In this document: positions 11,484 to 20,649 of the stretch, one piece after another
Numbering within the stretch: position 1 is the first letter of the stretch
Layout of the letters: the number at the start of each line of letters is the position of its first letter
DNA from: Rhodococcus sp. BP22
GTDB lineage: Bacteria; Actinomycetota; Actinomycetes; Mycobacteriales; Mycobacteriaceae
Length of the DNA: 64,000 nt
Direction of reading: 5' to 3'
Assembly: GCF_014281965.1 (NCBI RefSeq)
Contig: NZ_JACFTB010000002.1
Location: forward strand, 310,001 to 374,000
Notes under the pieces: model-generated
What the model was told of the DNA's origin: nothing
Databases searched by the model: none
The model's input: only the letters and a program-made list of their open reading frames with translations
Translations under genes and position numbers: made by a program

Positions 11484-11514
11484 GCTCCTGATACTAGAGC
11501 GCTGAGCGTTTTAG

Positions 11515-11527
11515 AGAGCACTGCTCT
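11515..11527. promoter_or_regulatory. TetR operator 1 (palindrome)
   Basis: AGAGCACTGCTCT is a perfect 6+1+6 palindrome, 31 bp from the tetR-type start. It shares its GAGCA/TGCTC core with a second site 51 bp away, so it is most likely the operator of the divergent TetR protein. Confidence 0.65.
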
Positions 11528-11566
11528 TGCTTTTCGGTTCGAGCAGGCGCACACTCGAAGAACAGA

Positions 11567-11577
11567 GAGCAGTGCTC
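11567..11577. promoter_or_regulatory. TetR operator 2 (palindrome)
   Basis: GAGCAGTGCTC is a perfect 5+1+5 palindrome with the same arms as the site centred at 11521. The centre-to-centre distance of 51 bp is close to five helical turns, so two dimers would bind the same DNA face. It lies 23 bp before the epimerase start, where binding would block transcription. Confidence 0.65.
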
Positions 11578-11600
11578 ACGCTTTGAGGGGAAGAGTTACC

Positions 11601-12533
11601 ATGAACCAACTACATGTCGTGACCGGAGCCGGACCCGTCGGATGGACCGTCGCGCAACAGCTTGCCGCACTGGGACATTCGGTACGCATTCTCACTCGTT
11701 CCGGATCCGGACCCGAACATCCGTCGATCGAACGACGACGAGTCGACATCACAACCGGAGACCTTCACGACGCATTCCGCGGCGCCACCGCCATCTATCA
11801 CTGCACCCACGTCGCCTACTCGGACAAGGCCTGGCGCGCCCAACTCCCCGCCATGGAACGACGCGTTCTCGACGCGGCCGCCGGTACTGTCGTCGTCTTC
11901 CCGGAGAGCCTGTACTCCTACGGCAAGGTCGACGGACCGATGCGAGAGAACCTGCCGCGCAACGCAACCTACCGCAAGCTCGGCATCCGAACCGAGCTAC
12001 TCGCCGCCCGTGACGAGCACTCGACACCGACGATCAGCGTCGCGGCCTCCGACTTCTACGGTCCACGGGCGCGCACCACACACATGGGCGAACGTGTTGT
12101 GCCGAACATCCTGAAGCACAAAACTATTCGAGTTCTTGCGAATGCCGACACACCGCATTCCTTCACGTTCGTGCCGGACTTCGCCGCCGCAATGATCGCC
12201 GCCGCAGCAAACCCCACACTGTGGAACACATTTCTTCACGCACCCACCGCACCCGCGGTCTCTCAGCGAGAGATGATCGAACTCCTTTCCCGCGCAGCCG
12301 GAGTCAAAGCACCTCGCGTCAGCACACTGCCCGCCTGGCTGATCCGCACTCTCGGCGTCGTCCCCGGGCAGATCCGCGAACTCGGCGACACTCTCTACCA
12401 ATTCCAATATCCCTACCTGCTCGACAGCACCCGAAGCGAAGCGCTCCTCGGCCTCCATCCCACGCCACTCGAAGAAGGGGCAGCGAGCACTCTCGCGTGG
12501 TGGACATCGACCCACGTAGCCCCGGTGTCCTGA
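11601..12533 (+). CDS. NAD-dependent epimerase/dehydratase family protein
   Basis: 310-residue extended short-chain dehydrogenase/reductase. The N-terminus MNQLHVVTGAGPVGWTVAQ carries the dinucleotide-binding GxGPVG variant, and SLYSYGK supplies the YxxxK-like catalytic pair. Later segments (ASDFYGPRA, FTFVPDFAAAMIAAA) follow the NAD-epimerase pattern. The substrate cannot be predicted. ATG at 11601 has a strong GAGGGGAAG ribosome site; the earlier in-frame ATG lies inside the divergent tetR-type gene and is rejected. It is the likely target of the adjacent TetR repressor. Confidence 0.85.
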   Translation: MNQLHVVTGAGPVGWTVAQQLAALGHSVRILTRSGSGPEHPSIERRRVDITTGDLHDAFRGATAIYHCTHVAYSDKAWRAQLPAMERRVLDAAAGTVVVFPESLYSYGKVDGPMRENLPRNATYRKLGIRTELLAARDEHSTPTISVAASDFYGPRARTTHMGERVVPNILKHKTIRVLANADTPHSFTFVPDFAAAMIAAAANPTLWNTFLHAPTAPAVSQREMIELLSRAAGVKAPRVSTLPAWLIRTLGVVPGQIRELGDTLYQFQYPYLLDSTRSEALLGLHPTPLEEGAASTLAWWTSTHVAPVS

Positions 12534-12571
12534 CGACGCTCGGCTGAACCACACCCTTCCCTGGGGCTAAT

Positions 12572-13897
12572 ATGCGGCAAGTGAGTGAAGAAACATTGCG
12601 GATGCGGCTGCGCACATCGCCAGGCGTCGGCAAGCTCACCGCGATTCGCTTTGCCGGTCAGTTCGGCGACGGACTGTTCCAGGCCGCGCTCAGCGGAGCG
12701 ATCCTGTTCAACCCGGAACGCGAATCCAATCCAGTAGCCATTGCCGCAGGATTCGCTGTCCTGCTGGTTCCGTATTCGATCATCGGTCCCTTCGCGGGCG
12801 CGATGCTCGACCGATGGGATCGGCGCGCGGTGTTGCTGTGGGCCAACGTCCTACGCCTGATCCTCATCGCGACCACCTCGCTTCTCCTGTGCACGGGTGG
12901 TGGCGAGACACCGCTGCTGTTGCTGGCGCTCACCACAGTCGGATTGAGCAGATTCGTACTCGCCGGAGTATCTGCATCCCTGCCCCACGTGGTGCGCACC
13001 TCGTGGCTGGTTCCGATGAATTCACTGCTCGCGACCATCGGATCAGGATTCGCCGCTGCTGGAGCAGGCACTGCCGTCGGGATCATCAGCTTCTTCGGAG
13101 CGGGAGACTTCGGATCCGGCGTGGCCGTCGGCGCGGCGGCAGTCGGATCCATCGTCGGAACGATTGCCGCAGCTCGGTTCGCACCACAGTCACTCGGGCC
13201 CGCCACGGTTGCCGAACCGACCGAGCACGCCGCACTACGTGCAATCGCCGATATTGCCGCAGGCCTCGGATCCGGTGCCGCCGCAGTGTGGCGATCTCCG
13301 ACGGTCACCGCGGCGCTGGCAGGTATCGGCGCGCACCGCATCGTGTTCGGTGCCGACACCCTGATCATGGTGCTGATCCTGCGCGAGAAAGGCTCGAGTT
13401 CTCTCCCCGGCGGGCTTGCCGGCTTCGGAATCGCTGTGGGCGCAACAGCAGCCGGGATGCTCCTGGCAGCGATCCTGACCCCGTTCGTCCTTCCGCGATT
13501 CGGTCGAGTGCGCTCCATTGTCGGGGCGTTGATCCTCGCCGCAGTCGTCCAGGCAACGTTCATTGCGACCATGACCCAGACGAGCTTGCTCCTCGGCGCC
13601 TTCCTGCTCGGCGTCGCCGGACAAACCGTCAAGCTCACCGGTGACGCATCGATGCAAACCGAGATCGACGACGACCATCGCGGACGCGTCTTCGCCCTGC
13701 AGGACACGGTGTTCAACATCGCCTTCGTCGTCTCCCTCGCAGCTGCCGCCTTCGCGGTAGGTGCTGGATCCACCGATCTGGCCGGAGAGACTTCGGCGCA
13801 CGCCGTCGTCTACGCCGGAGTAGTGGTCTACCTCCTCGGCCTGGTCGCCGTCGCCCTCAACAACCGTCGTGCTCACCGCTACGAGAAAGAGCTGTAA
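12572..13897 (+). CDS. MFS transporter (Rv0037c-like)
   Basis: Major facilitator superfamily membrane protein of 441 residues with about 12 hydrophobic segments. The loop-2/3 motif appears as GAMLDRWDRRAVLLWANVLR, and the second half has DDHRGRVFALQD. The order MFS, YqgE, small membrane genes, leuS matches Mycobacterium tuberculosis Rv0037c to Rv0041, so this is the probable Rv0037c counterpart. Substrate unknown. Start is ATG 12572; GTG 12581 (VSEETLRMRLR) is about as likely. The DUF6301 gene follows 3 bp after its stop. Confidence 0.85.
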   Translation: MRQVSEETLRMRLRTSPGVGKLTAIRFAGQFGDGLFQAALSGAILFNPERESNPVAIAAGFAVLLVPYSIIGPFAGAMLDRWDRRAVLLWANVLRLILIATTSLLLCTGGGETPLLLLALTTVGLSRFVLAGVSASLPHVVRTSWLVPMNSLLATIGSGFAAAGAGTAVGIISFFGAGDFGSGVAVGAAAVGSIVGTIAAARFAPQSLGPATVAEPTEHAALRAIADIAAGLGSGAAAVWRSPTVTAALAGIGAHRIVFGADTLIMVLILREKGSSSLPGGLAGFGIAVGATAAGMLLAAILTPFVLPRFGRVRSIVGALILAAVVQATFIATMTQTSLLLGAFLLGVAGQTVKLTGDASMQTEIDDDHRGRVFALQDTVFNIAFVVSLAAAAFAVGAGSTDLAGETSAHAVVYAGVVVYLLGLVAVALNNRRAHRYEKEL

Positions 13898-13900
13898 AAG

Positions 13901-14404
13901 ATGCGAGCAGATATCGAACGCGCTGCCCAGGCGGTGCGCGCGGCCGCTGAGTTCGACTGGATGTGGACCGTCAATGACCTGCCGCCGTTCTGCGGTCAGG
14001 TCGGCTGGCAGTTCAGCGGCCTCGATGAGCAGGTGCCAGCAGCGGTGACCAATCTCGAAGTCAATCGCCCCGATGTGTCGGTGCGCATAGCGGACTTATC
14101 GACAACCGACTTGTCGCGAGCGATCGATATGCTCGCCTTCTGTGCCAGTGATGTGGTTCTCGGTCGGAGCGACTTGGAGCCTGAGCTGGATGAAGTTTTC
14201 GATGCACTCGTGCAGCGGATGTTCGAACTGCTCGGGCAGCGGCCCACGGATTGGTGGATCGAACCGACCCGCGGCCTGCGCTGGGACCTTCCGGGCCTGG
14301 TGGTTACGGCTGAGATCGGCGTCTCATCGGTCTGGGTGTATCTGGTCAGTCCTGCGCACCAGCAATGGAGCGACGAATACGAGCAGAGCGCCGAAGATGA
14401 GTAG
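13901..14404 (+). CDS. DUF6301-like protein
   Basis: 167-residue soluble acidic protein. The N-terminus MRADIERAAQAVRAAAEFDW with WMWTVNDLPPFCGQVGW matches the DW-x-W-T-x-x-D-x-x-x-F-C-x-x-x-GW pattern of the actinobacterial DUF6301 family. Members are often found near secretion or toxin-immunity genes, but none has a demonstrated role. It starts 3 bp after the MFS gene and is probably in the same transcript. The last 20 residues are acidic and likely disordered. Confidence 0.65.
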   Translation: MRADIERAAQAVRAAAEFDWMWTVNDLPPFCGQVGWQFSGLDEQVPAAVTNLEVNRPDVSVRIADLSTTDLSRAIDMLAFCASDVVLGRSDLEPELDEVFDALVQRMFELLGQRPTDWWIEPTRGLRWDLPGLVVTAEIGVSSVWVYLVSPAHQQWSDEYEQSAEDE

Positions 14405-14623
14405 AGGTGAGGTCGGTTGAGGCTGCGGCCGGTCCGACTCGCTGTCATTCCTGAAAATCGATAGCTTGCGCAGCTCGCACTAGCCTCGATCTTTCGTGAG
14501 TCCCGCGTGCTGGCCTGAGCGGCTTCGGACTGGGTGTCTCGATCGAGGAAACGTGTTCGTCACAGTGATACCTTTCTCCAGGACCGCACGGTCTGTTCGT
14601 TGCTGCCGGCCCTAAGGACGAAG

Positions 14624-16114
14624 ATGCGTGCCCGATTGACCGTCATGGGATGCGCGCTCGCGCTCGCATCGAGCAGCGTGCTGGCAGCACCGGCGAACGC
14701 GGCCCCACCCGCCCCGGTCAACCAGTGCGGAGAGACCGGCTTCGATCCCAAGGACTATCCACCCGAGCCAGTCGATCCCAACGCTCCGCCTGTCCTGCCG
14801 CCGATACCCTCGGTGCCGGACAAGTTCGTCATCCCGGTGCCGTACCCGTCCGTCGAACTGGTCCCGGTGCCCGATCCCGAACCCGACAACACCCGAGTCG
14901 ACGCGGACCCGCTGCCCGATCCGTGCATGGACCCGTGCCCCGATCTCACCGACACCACCGAAGAACCCGTCGACGCGACCGGATCTGCACATCTCCCGTT
15001 CCCGCGCATCGAGATCGATCCGCAACCGGAAACCATCCCCATTCCCATCCCCGGCCCGCTCGCAGCACCGCAGCTACCCGCACCTCCCGCCGTTGTGAAT
15101 CCAGCCGAGGCGGGCCCGACATCTCCAGCCCCGAAACAGCCGCTGGTGGGCAATGTCTCGGTGATCTCGCAGATGACTGGCCAAGGTTCGATCAACAGAA
15201 CAGACAAGCGCTGGCAGGTCGAGGGCACCGACCTCGGCATCATGTGGGAATCGAAGCCAGGCGAGGTGGCCGTGGCCTTCGGTGACTCCTTCGGCAAGAG
15301 CTGGGAGTACGGAGTCGTCGGCGGTGACGACTGGCGCAGCAACGTCCTGGGCCACAGCACCGACACCGACCTGTCCGACGGCCTGACCCTCGACAGTATG
15401 GTGCAGGATTCCCGTTGCCACGCAGCCGAATTGCTCGGCAGTCGTAAAATCAAGAACTGGGAGACGACGGTCATTCCGACGTCCGGATTCGCCGTCGGGG
15501 ATCGGCAGTACATGTCGTATATGTCCATCCGGCGCTGGAGCGTCGTCCCGGGTATGTGGTGGACCAACTACGGCGGCATCGCCTACTCCGACGACAACGG
15601 CTCTACCTGGGTCAAGGATCCACATACCCGGTGGGACAACATGTTCGGCTTCTCGAAGTTCCAGGTGTCCACCATGGTTCCCGCCGGAGACTTCGTCTAC
15701 ATGTTCGGCACCGTCAACGGCCGGATCGGTACGGTAGGCTTGGCCCGAGTGCCGAAGGACGACGTCCTCAACAAGACTGCCTACCAATATTGGGTCGACG
15801 GCACCTGGGCGCCGGTGGACTCCAACGACGCAACCCCGATCGCCGACGGCATCTCCGCCGAACTATCGGTCCGCTTCCACGACGGCCTGTGGCAGATGAC
15901 CTACCTCGATCCGATCGCCGGCAATATCGTTCTCCGCGAAGCGAATTCACCGCAGGGAGAGTGGACCGCGCCGTCGACTCTGATTCGGACTGCAGAGTAC
16001 CCGAAAGCCTACGGTGGATTCATGCACCCGTGGTCGAAGGACGGAGAGCTCTACTTCGCAATATCGGAATGGGACAGCTACAACGTGTACTTGATGAAGG
16101 CCGACCTCAACTGA
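14624..16114 (+). CDS. Secreted DUF4185-domain protein with proline-rich stalk
   Basis: 496 residues. A signal peptide (MRARLTVMGCALALASSSV, ending APANA) is followed by about 150 residues rich in Pro, Asp and Glu, as in a cell-wall-spanning stalk. The rest is a DUF4185 domain (NVSVISQMTGQGSINRTD, GVVGGDDWRSNVLGHS, KFQVSTMVPAGDFVYMFG), predicted to be a beta-propeller-like sugar-active or binding module. ATG 14624 is chosen for its TAAGGACGAAG ribosome site and clean signal peptide; a GTG 30 codons earlier would bury the signal. It converges on pcnA and overlaps its 3' end by 8 bp. Confidence 0.85.
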   Translation: MRARLTVMGCALALASSSVLAAPANAAPPAPVNQCGETGFDPKDYPPEPVDPNAPPVLPPIPSVPDKFVIPVPYPSVELVPVPDPEPDNTRVDADPLPDPCMDPCPDLTDTTEEPVDATGSAHLPFPRIEIDPQPETIPIPIPGPLAAPQLPAPPAVVNPAEAGPTSPAPKQPLVGNVSVISQMTGQGSINRTDKRWQVEGTDLGIMWESKPGEVAVAFGDSFGKSWEYGVVGGDDWRSNVLGHSTDTDLSDGLTLDSMVQDSRCHAAELLGSRKIKNWETTVIPTSGFAVGDRQYMSYMSIRRWSVVPGMWWTNYGGIAYSDDNGSTWVKDPHTRWDNMFGFSKFQVSTMVPAGDFVYMFGTVNGRIGTVGLARVPKDDVLNKTAYQYWVDGTWAPVDSNDATPIADGISAELSVRFHDGLWQMTYLDPIAGNIVLREANSPQGEWTAPSTLIRTAEYPKAYGGFMHPWSKDGELYFAISEWDSYNVYLMKADLN

Positions 16115-17615
16115 CCGATTGCGTCTTCCACCACTCGAGTAGCGCGGCCTCGGCCTGCTCACGGGGGAGTGGTCCGTGATCGAGCCGCAATTCCTTGAGG
16201 AACTTCCAGGCCTTCCCGACATTCGGTCCGGCCTCGATCCCGAGCAAGTCCATGATGGCGTTGCCGTCGAGATCCGGGCGCACTCTGGCCAGATCCTCCT
16301 GTTCGGCGAGACGTGCGATCCGCTCCTCCAGATCGTCGTACGTCGCCTGCAACGCCGCCGCTCGACGCTTGTTCCTGGTGGTACTGTCGGCGCGAACGAG
16401 CTTGTGCAGCTGAGGAAGTAGCTCTCCCGCGTCCGTGACATAGCGTCGGACTGCGGAATCGGTCCACTGTCCCTTGCCGTAACCGTGGAATCGAAGGTGC
16501 AGGAATACCAACTGCGAGACGTCGTCGATCATTTTCTTCGAGTACTTCAGCGCGCGCATCCGTTTGCGCACCATCTTCGACCCGACGACCTCGTGGTGGT
16601 GGAAGCTGACACCACCGGCCGGCTCGTGCTTTCGCGTGTCCGGCTTACCGATGTCGTGAAGTAGTGCAGCCCAACGTAATACCAGGTCGGGGTCACCGTC
16701 CTCGAGGTCGATGGCCTGCTGCAACACCGTCAACGAATGCCAGTACACATCTTTGTGCTGGTGGTGCTCGTCGATCTCGAGCTTCATCGCCGGAACCTCC
16801 GGTAGCACGTACGCCGCGAGACCCGTCTCGCACATCACGTCGATTCCGTCGATGGGGTAGTCGCCGAGCAGCAACTTGTCGAGCTCTGCCTGGACGCGTT
16901 CAGCGGTGATCCGTTCGATCTGACCCGCCATGTTCGAAATGGCCTCGTGTACGCGCGGCATCAGCGTGAAACCGAGCTGCGAGACGAACCGCGCCCCGCG
17001 CAACATCCGCAACGGGTCGTCGTTGAACGACTTCTCTGGAGTGGACGGCGTATCGAGAAGCCCCTCGAGCAATGCGTCCATCCCACCGAGCGGATCGACG
17101 AACTCCTGCAACCCGTCCGCGCCGAGCCGAACCGCCATGGCATTGACGGTGAAATCGCGTCGGATCAGGTCTTCCTCGAGGCTGGTGCCGTACTGAACCT
17201 GCGGGTTGCGCGAGACCTGGTCGTACGAGTCTGTACGGAAGGTGGTGATCTCGATGAGCTGATCGTCCTTCGCGGCACTGATCGTGCCGAACGCAATGCC
17301 GGTGTCCCATTGATTGTCGGCCCAACCGGACAACAACTGCTGCACCGCCTCGGGGCGCGCGTCGGTGGTGAAGTCCAAATCGCCGGACAACCGGCCGAGG
17401 ACCGCGTCTCGGACACTGCCACCGACCAAGTACAGCTCGTGCCCGTGAGCCGCGAAGCGATCGGCAAGCGGACTCAGCACGCCGGACAACTCTCCGAGGG
17501 TCGACGCGGCCGCCGCCATCAGTCTTTCCCGCCGGTCGTCGCTCGCGTCGGAGTGTCGGGGTGTTGGAGACTGTTCGGCCACGTTGACAGAGCCTAGGCG
17601 AGAGGTCGTGGTCAT
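16107..17615 (-). CDS. pcnA: CCA tRNA nucleotidyltransferase (PcnA/Cca family)
   Basis: 502-residue class II nucleotidyltransferase that adds or repairs the 3' CCA of tRNAs. The head domain shows LVGGSVRD and the catalytic LDFTTDA (DxD-type metal pair) and RRDFTVNAMA. The neck follows with a DPLRMLRGARF segment, and an HD domain is present (RWAALLHDIGKPDTRK, with FHHHEVVGSKMV). It is equivalent to Rv3907c and sits at the same place relative to the NUDIX gene and murJ. The start at 17615 is the first in-frame ATG; GTG 11 codons on (VAEQSPTPRH) is possible. Divergent from the NUDIX gene. Confidence 0.95.
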   Translation of the reverse strand: MTTTSRLGSVNVAEQSPTPRHSDASDDRRERLMAAAASTLGELSGVLSPLADRFAAHGHELYLVGGSVRDAVLGRLSGDLDFTTDARPEAVQQLLSGWADNQWDTGIAFGTISAAKDDQLIEITTFRTDSYDQVSRNPQVQYGTSLEEDLIRRDFTVNAMAVRLGADGLQEFVDPLGGMDALLEGLLDTPSTPEKSFNDDPLRMLRGARFVSQLGFTLMPRVHEAISNMAGQIERITAERVQAELDKLLLGDYPIDGIDVMCETGLAAYVLPEVPAMKLEIDEHHQHKDVYWHSLTVLQQAIDLEDGDPDLVLRWAALLHDIGKPDTRKHEPAGGVSFHHHEVVGSKMVRKRMRALKYSKKMIDDVSQLVFLHLRFHGYGKGQWTDSAVRRYVTDAGELLPQLHKLVRADSTTRNKRRAAALQATYDDLEERIARLAEQEDLARVRPDLDGNAIMDLLGIEAGPNVGKAWKFLKELRLDHGPLPREQAEAALLEWWKTQSVS

Positions 17616-17664
17616 GAGTACGCCCGTCTCGGTGCGGGAGGAGAGATCGCCTCATTTTTCCAAC

Positions 17665-17670
17665 TAGTAT
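17665..17670 (+). promoter_or_regulatory. Candidate -10 box for a leaderless NUDIX transcript
   Basis: TAGTAT lies 7 bp before a GTG codon at 17678, the spacing expected if transcription starts on the GTG itself. No ribosome site is visible for that gene, which fits a leaderless mRNA, common in actinobacteria. Confidence 0.4.
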
Positions 17671-17677
17671 GGATTGG

Positions 17678-18265
17678 GTGTCTGCTGGCGAACGTGCGAA
17701 CCGGAGCCGCCGCAACCCGCGGCGGCGAAACGCACGCGTCGACAGCGACAGGCCCAAACTCCGCACAGTGCGGGAAACTTCTGCAGGTGGCCTGGTCGTG
17801 GACGGTCTCGACGGCCCACCCGAAAAACGCTGCGCCGCTCTCATCGGACGCACCGATCGCCGAGGTCGGCTGCTGTGGTCGCTCCCGAAAGGCCATATCG
17901 AACAGGGCGAGACAGCCGAGCAGACCGCTATGCGTGAAGTTGCCGAAGAAACCGGAATCCGGGGTTCGGTCCTGGCGACGCTGGGAAGTATCGACTACTG
18001 GTTCGTCACCGAAGGTCGCCGCGTCCACAAGACCGTCCACCACTACCTGCTCCGTTTCCTCGGCGGCGAACTCTCCGATGAAGACATCGAGGTCACCGAG
18101 GTGGCCTGGGTCCCGCTCAGCGAACTCCAGTCGCGGCTCGCGTATGCCGACGAACGAAAATTGGCCGCCATCGCCGATCGGCTGATCGCGGACATGCATC
18201 GACCCGATTCGCAGAAACCCAGCCCCCCCAAGACACCTGGCGCTACCGCCGCCGGCAAGGAGTGA
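17678..18265 (+). CDS. NUDIX hydrolase (Rv3908/MutT4-like)
   Basis: 195-residue nucleoside-diphosphate-linked-moiety hydrolase. The Nudix box is complete: [20 protein letters not shown] plus TGI, giving GX5EX7REUXEEXGU. The N-terminus is Arg-rich and probably disordered, and the C-terminal tail is Pro/Lys-rich. GTG 17678 is chosen because a TAGTAT box lies 7 bp upstream; an ATG three codons earlier (17669) overlaps that box. It is followed by the DUF6049 gene with a 2-bp gap, forming the start of a NUDIX, DUF6049, murJ operon as in mycobacteria. Confidence 0.92.
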   Translation: MSAGERANRSRRNPRRRNARVDSDRPKLRTVRETSAGGLVVDGLDGPPEKRCAALIGRTDRRGRLLWSLPKGHIEQGETAEQTAMREVAEETGIRGSVLATLGSIDYWFVTEGRRVHKTVHHYLLRFLGGELSDEDIEVTEVAWVPLSELQSRLAYADERKLAAIADRLIADMHRPDSQKPSPPKTPGATAAGKE

Positions 18266-18267
18266 TC

Positions 18268-20649
18268 GTGCGGCGTACCAGGGTCACTGCGGCGGCATTG
18301 ACCGCATTCCTGCTTGTCCTCGCGCCGGCCGCTGCCTTGACGCCTGCGACCGCGATCGCGCAGGAGCCGTGGAACAGCGACCCGTCGACGTCGGCGGATC
18401 TCACCTACCAATCGGAGGACAGCGAGCTCCCCGAGACTCGCCGGGGCACTCAGTTCCTTCAGCTCTCCATCGACACCGTCGCACCCGCCACCGTCACCAC
18501 CACCAGTGAACCGTTCGTGACCGTGCGCGCCACCGTCACCAACACCGGCGACCGACGCGTCGACGACATCAGCGTCCGTATGCAGGGCGCTGACGCCGTC
18601 GACCGGCCCGAGAAGCTTCGTACGTCGCTGACCCTCGAACAAGAGCAGTTCGGGGCGGTCGGTGAGTTCCAGGACGTCGCACAGAGCCTCGAGCGGGGTG
18701 CGAGCACCCAATTCGTGGTGTCGTTACCGCTGCGAAGCACTCAGGGGCCCTCGCTGGGCATCGATGCACCAGGGGTCTACCCGCTTCTTCTCAACGTCAA
18801 CGGCACACCCGAGTACGGCGGCACCGCGAGACTCGATGACGCCCGCTTCCTGCTGCCCGTAGCCGGAGTTCCGCGTGATCCGACCGCGACAGACCCGACG
18901 GCCCCCGATGCCATCGCGCTCCCACCGAGCACATCGAGCCCGATAGCAACGACAGTGTTGTGGCCGCTGGCGGACAAGCCTCGACTCGCTGCGGGGATCC
19001 CGGGATCGCTCGAGGACAAGGTCCGACTCGTGGACGACGAGCTTGCCGAAGAACTCGCGACGGGTGGTCGGCTGGACAAGCTACTTGCAGCCGTCGAGTA
19101 CGCCACGAGCGACCAACTCGATCCGGAGAACCGCCTCGCCGACAGCATGTGCCTGGCCATCGATCCCGATCTCCTGGTCACGGTCGCCAATATGGCTCGG
19201 GGCTATCTGGTGGTCGACGATCCGGCCGATCCACGTGGCGCGGCCCGCGACGGGACCGGAAGAGACGCTGCCGCGAGTTGGCTTTCCCGGCTCGAGCCAC
19301 TGGCCGATTCGATGTGCGTCACCACCGTTCCGTTCGCCCAGGTCGATCTCGACGCACTCGGCAATGTCGGCGACGCATCACTGGTATCGAGTGCGCTCGA
19401 GTCTCCGTCGACCATCGTGGACTCGATCCTCGGAGTGACATCGGTCCCCGACGTCGTCTGGAGTTCTTCCGGCCAGCTCGGCGCCCGCGCCGCGGCAACG
19501 GTGCGTTCGGTCGGGCCGCGGACTGTCCTGGTCGCCGACAACAGCGTGGCCCCCGCAGCGGCAGGCGGAGTTGCGCTGGTCACCGGCGGAAGTAGCGTCG
19601 ACGCGGAGTTGAAGGCCGTCGTATTCGACGCAGCCACCGCCACCGCACTGGCAGCTGTCGGCTCCGAGCCGTCGACCCCTGACTTCACTCCGGAAGATCA
19701 ACGTTTCGACCTCGAGCAGGACTCGAGAACCGCCCGCCTGCAGGACGCCGTCGGAGCCGTCGTCTATCACGCCCTCACTCCGCCGAACGGCACCCCGCGG
19801 AACTTGACGATTGCACCACCGCAGAACTGGAGCGCCGACGGTGACGAGCCCGCCGCGATTCTGTCGTCGATCTCCTCGATGCTGCGCTCCGGCCTCGCTT
19901 CACCGCGACCGTTCACCGAACTACTGGCCGAGCCACCTACCGGGATGCCCGTCGAAGCCAGAACGGTGCAGCAGGTCGGCAGGGACACCAACACCGAGGA
20001 TCGTGTCCGCATCCAGAGTGGCCGGATCGAATCTTTGGCCGGATCTCTGATCGACGACCCTCAACTGCCGTTGACACCGCGGCTGTACACGGCGCCGCTG
20101 AAGGAGGACCTGCTGCGCGCGCTCACCTCAGCAGGTGAAGACACCGACCCCGCCGAGGCAGCCGAGATGGCGAATATCCGAACAAGCAGTTCCGAGGAAG
20201 GCGTCGACGCGCTGTTCGACGCGGTGACGGTCCTCGCCCCAGGCGGGGTTTACACGTTGGCGTCGGAGCAGAGTCCCCTGCTTCTGGTCGCGCAGAACGA
20301 TCTGCCGGTAAGCATCAACGTGCGGTTGAATGTCGATGCGCCTCCCGAGATGCGCATCACCGACGTCGGCGCCACCGCGCTTCCACCTCGAGGTAGCCGT
20401 ACGATCACCGTTCCGGCCGAGGTCGACGACAGCCGCAACCTGTCCGTCGACTTTTCGTTGACCACCCTCGACGGGCAGCAATTGGGCGAAGCGTCGACAG
20501 TGTCCGTACGGTCGAATGCGTACGGACAAGCGCTGGCCATTATTACCGTCTGCGCAGGTGTTCTTTTGCTACTGCTTGCCGGACGCCGACTGTGGCACAG
20601 GTTCAGGGATCAACCAGACCCGGCCGACGAAGGGTACGAACGACCATGA
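18268..20649 (+). CDS. DUF6049 family secreted/membrane protein (Rv3909-like)
   Basis: 793 residues. An N-terminal signal sequence (VRRTRVTAAALTAFLLVLAP) leads to a large extracytoplasmic part with an NPCBM/beta-sandwich-like region (PFVTVRATVTNTGDRRVDDI) and ends in one membrane helix (QALAIITVCAGVLLLLLAG) and a short cytoplasmic tail. It always accompanies murJ in this order and is thought to support envelope assembly, but no activity is known. GTG 18268 has AAGGAG 5 bases upstream; GTG 18262 overlaps that ribosome site and is rejected. Its stop overlaps the murJ start in ATGA. Confidence 0.88.
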   Translation: MRRTRVTAAALTAFLLVLAPAAALTPATAIAQEPWNSDPSTSADLTYQSEDSELPETRRGTQFLQLSIDTVAPATVTTTSEPFVTVRATVTNTGDRRVDDISVRMQGADAVDRPEKLRTSLTLEQEQFGAVGEFQDVAQSLERGASTQFVVSLPLRSTQGPSLGIDAPGVYPLLLNVNGTPEYGGTARLDDARFLLPVAGVPRDPTATDPTAPDAIALPPSTSSPIATTVLWPLADKPRLAAGIPGSLEDKVRLVDDELAEELATGGRLDKLLAAVEYATSDQLDPENRLADSMCLAIDPDLLVTVANMARGYLVVDDPADPRGAARDGTGRDAAASWLSRLEPLADSMCVTTVPFAQVDLDALGNVGDASLVSSALESPSTIVDSILGVTSVPDVVWSSSGQLGARAAATVRSVGPRTVLVADNSVAPAAAGGVALVTGGSSVDAELKAVVFDAATATALAAVGSEPSTPDFTPEDQRFDLEQDSRTARLQDAVGAVVYHALTPPNGTPRNLTIAPPQNWSADGDEPAAILSSISSMLRSGLASPRPFTELLAEPPTGMPVEARTVQQVGRDTNTEDRVRIQSGRIESLAGSLIDDPQLPLTPRLYTAPLKEDLLRALTSAGEDTDPAEAAEMANIRTSSSEEGVDALFDAVTVLAPGGVYTLASEQSPLLLVAQNDLPVSINVRLNVDAPPEMRITDVGATALPPRGSRTITVPAEVDDSRNLSVDFSLTTLDGQQLGEASTVSVRSNAYGQALAIITVCAGVLLLLLAGRRLWHRFRDQPDPADEGYERP

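Noticed and set aside
12658-13773. 371-codon open frame antisense to the MFS gene
   Set aside because: Composition is Ala/Thr/Pro/Arg typical of an antisense frame; no known motif, and the sense frame has clear MFS features.
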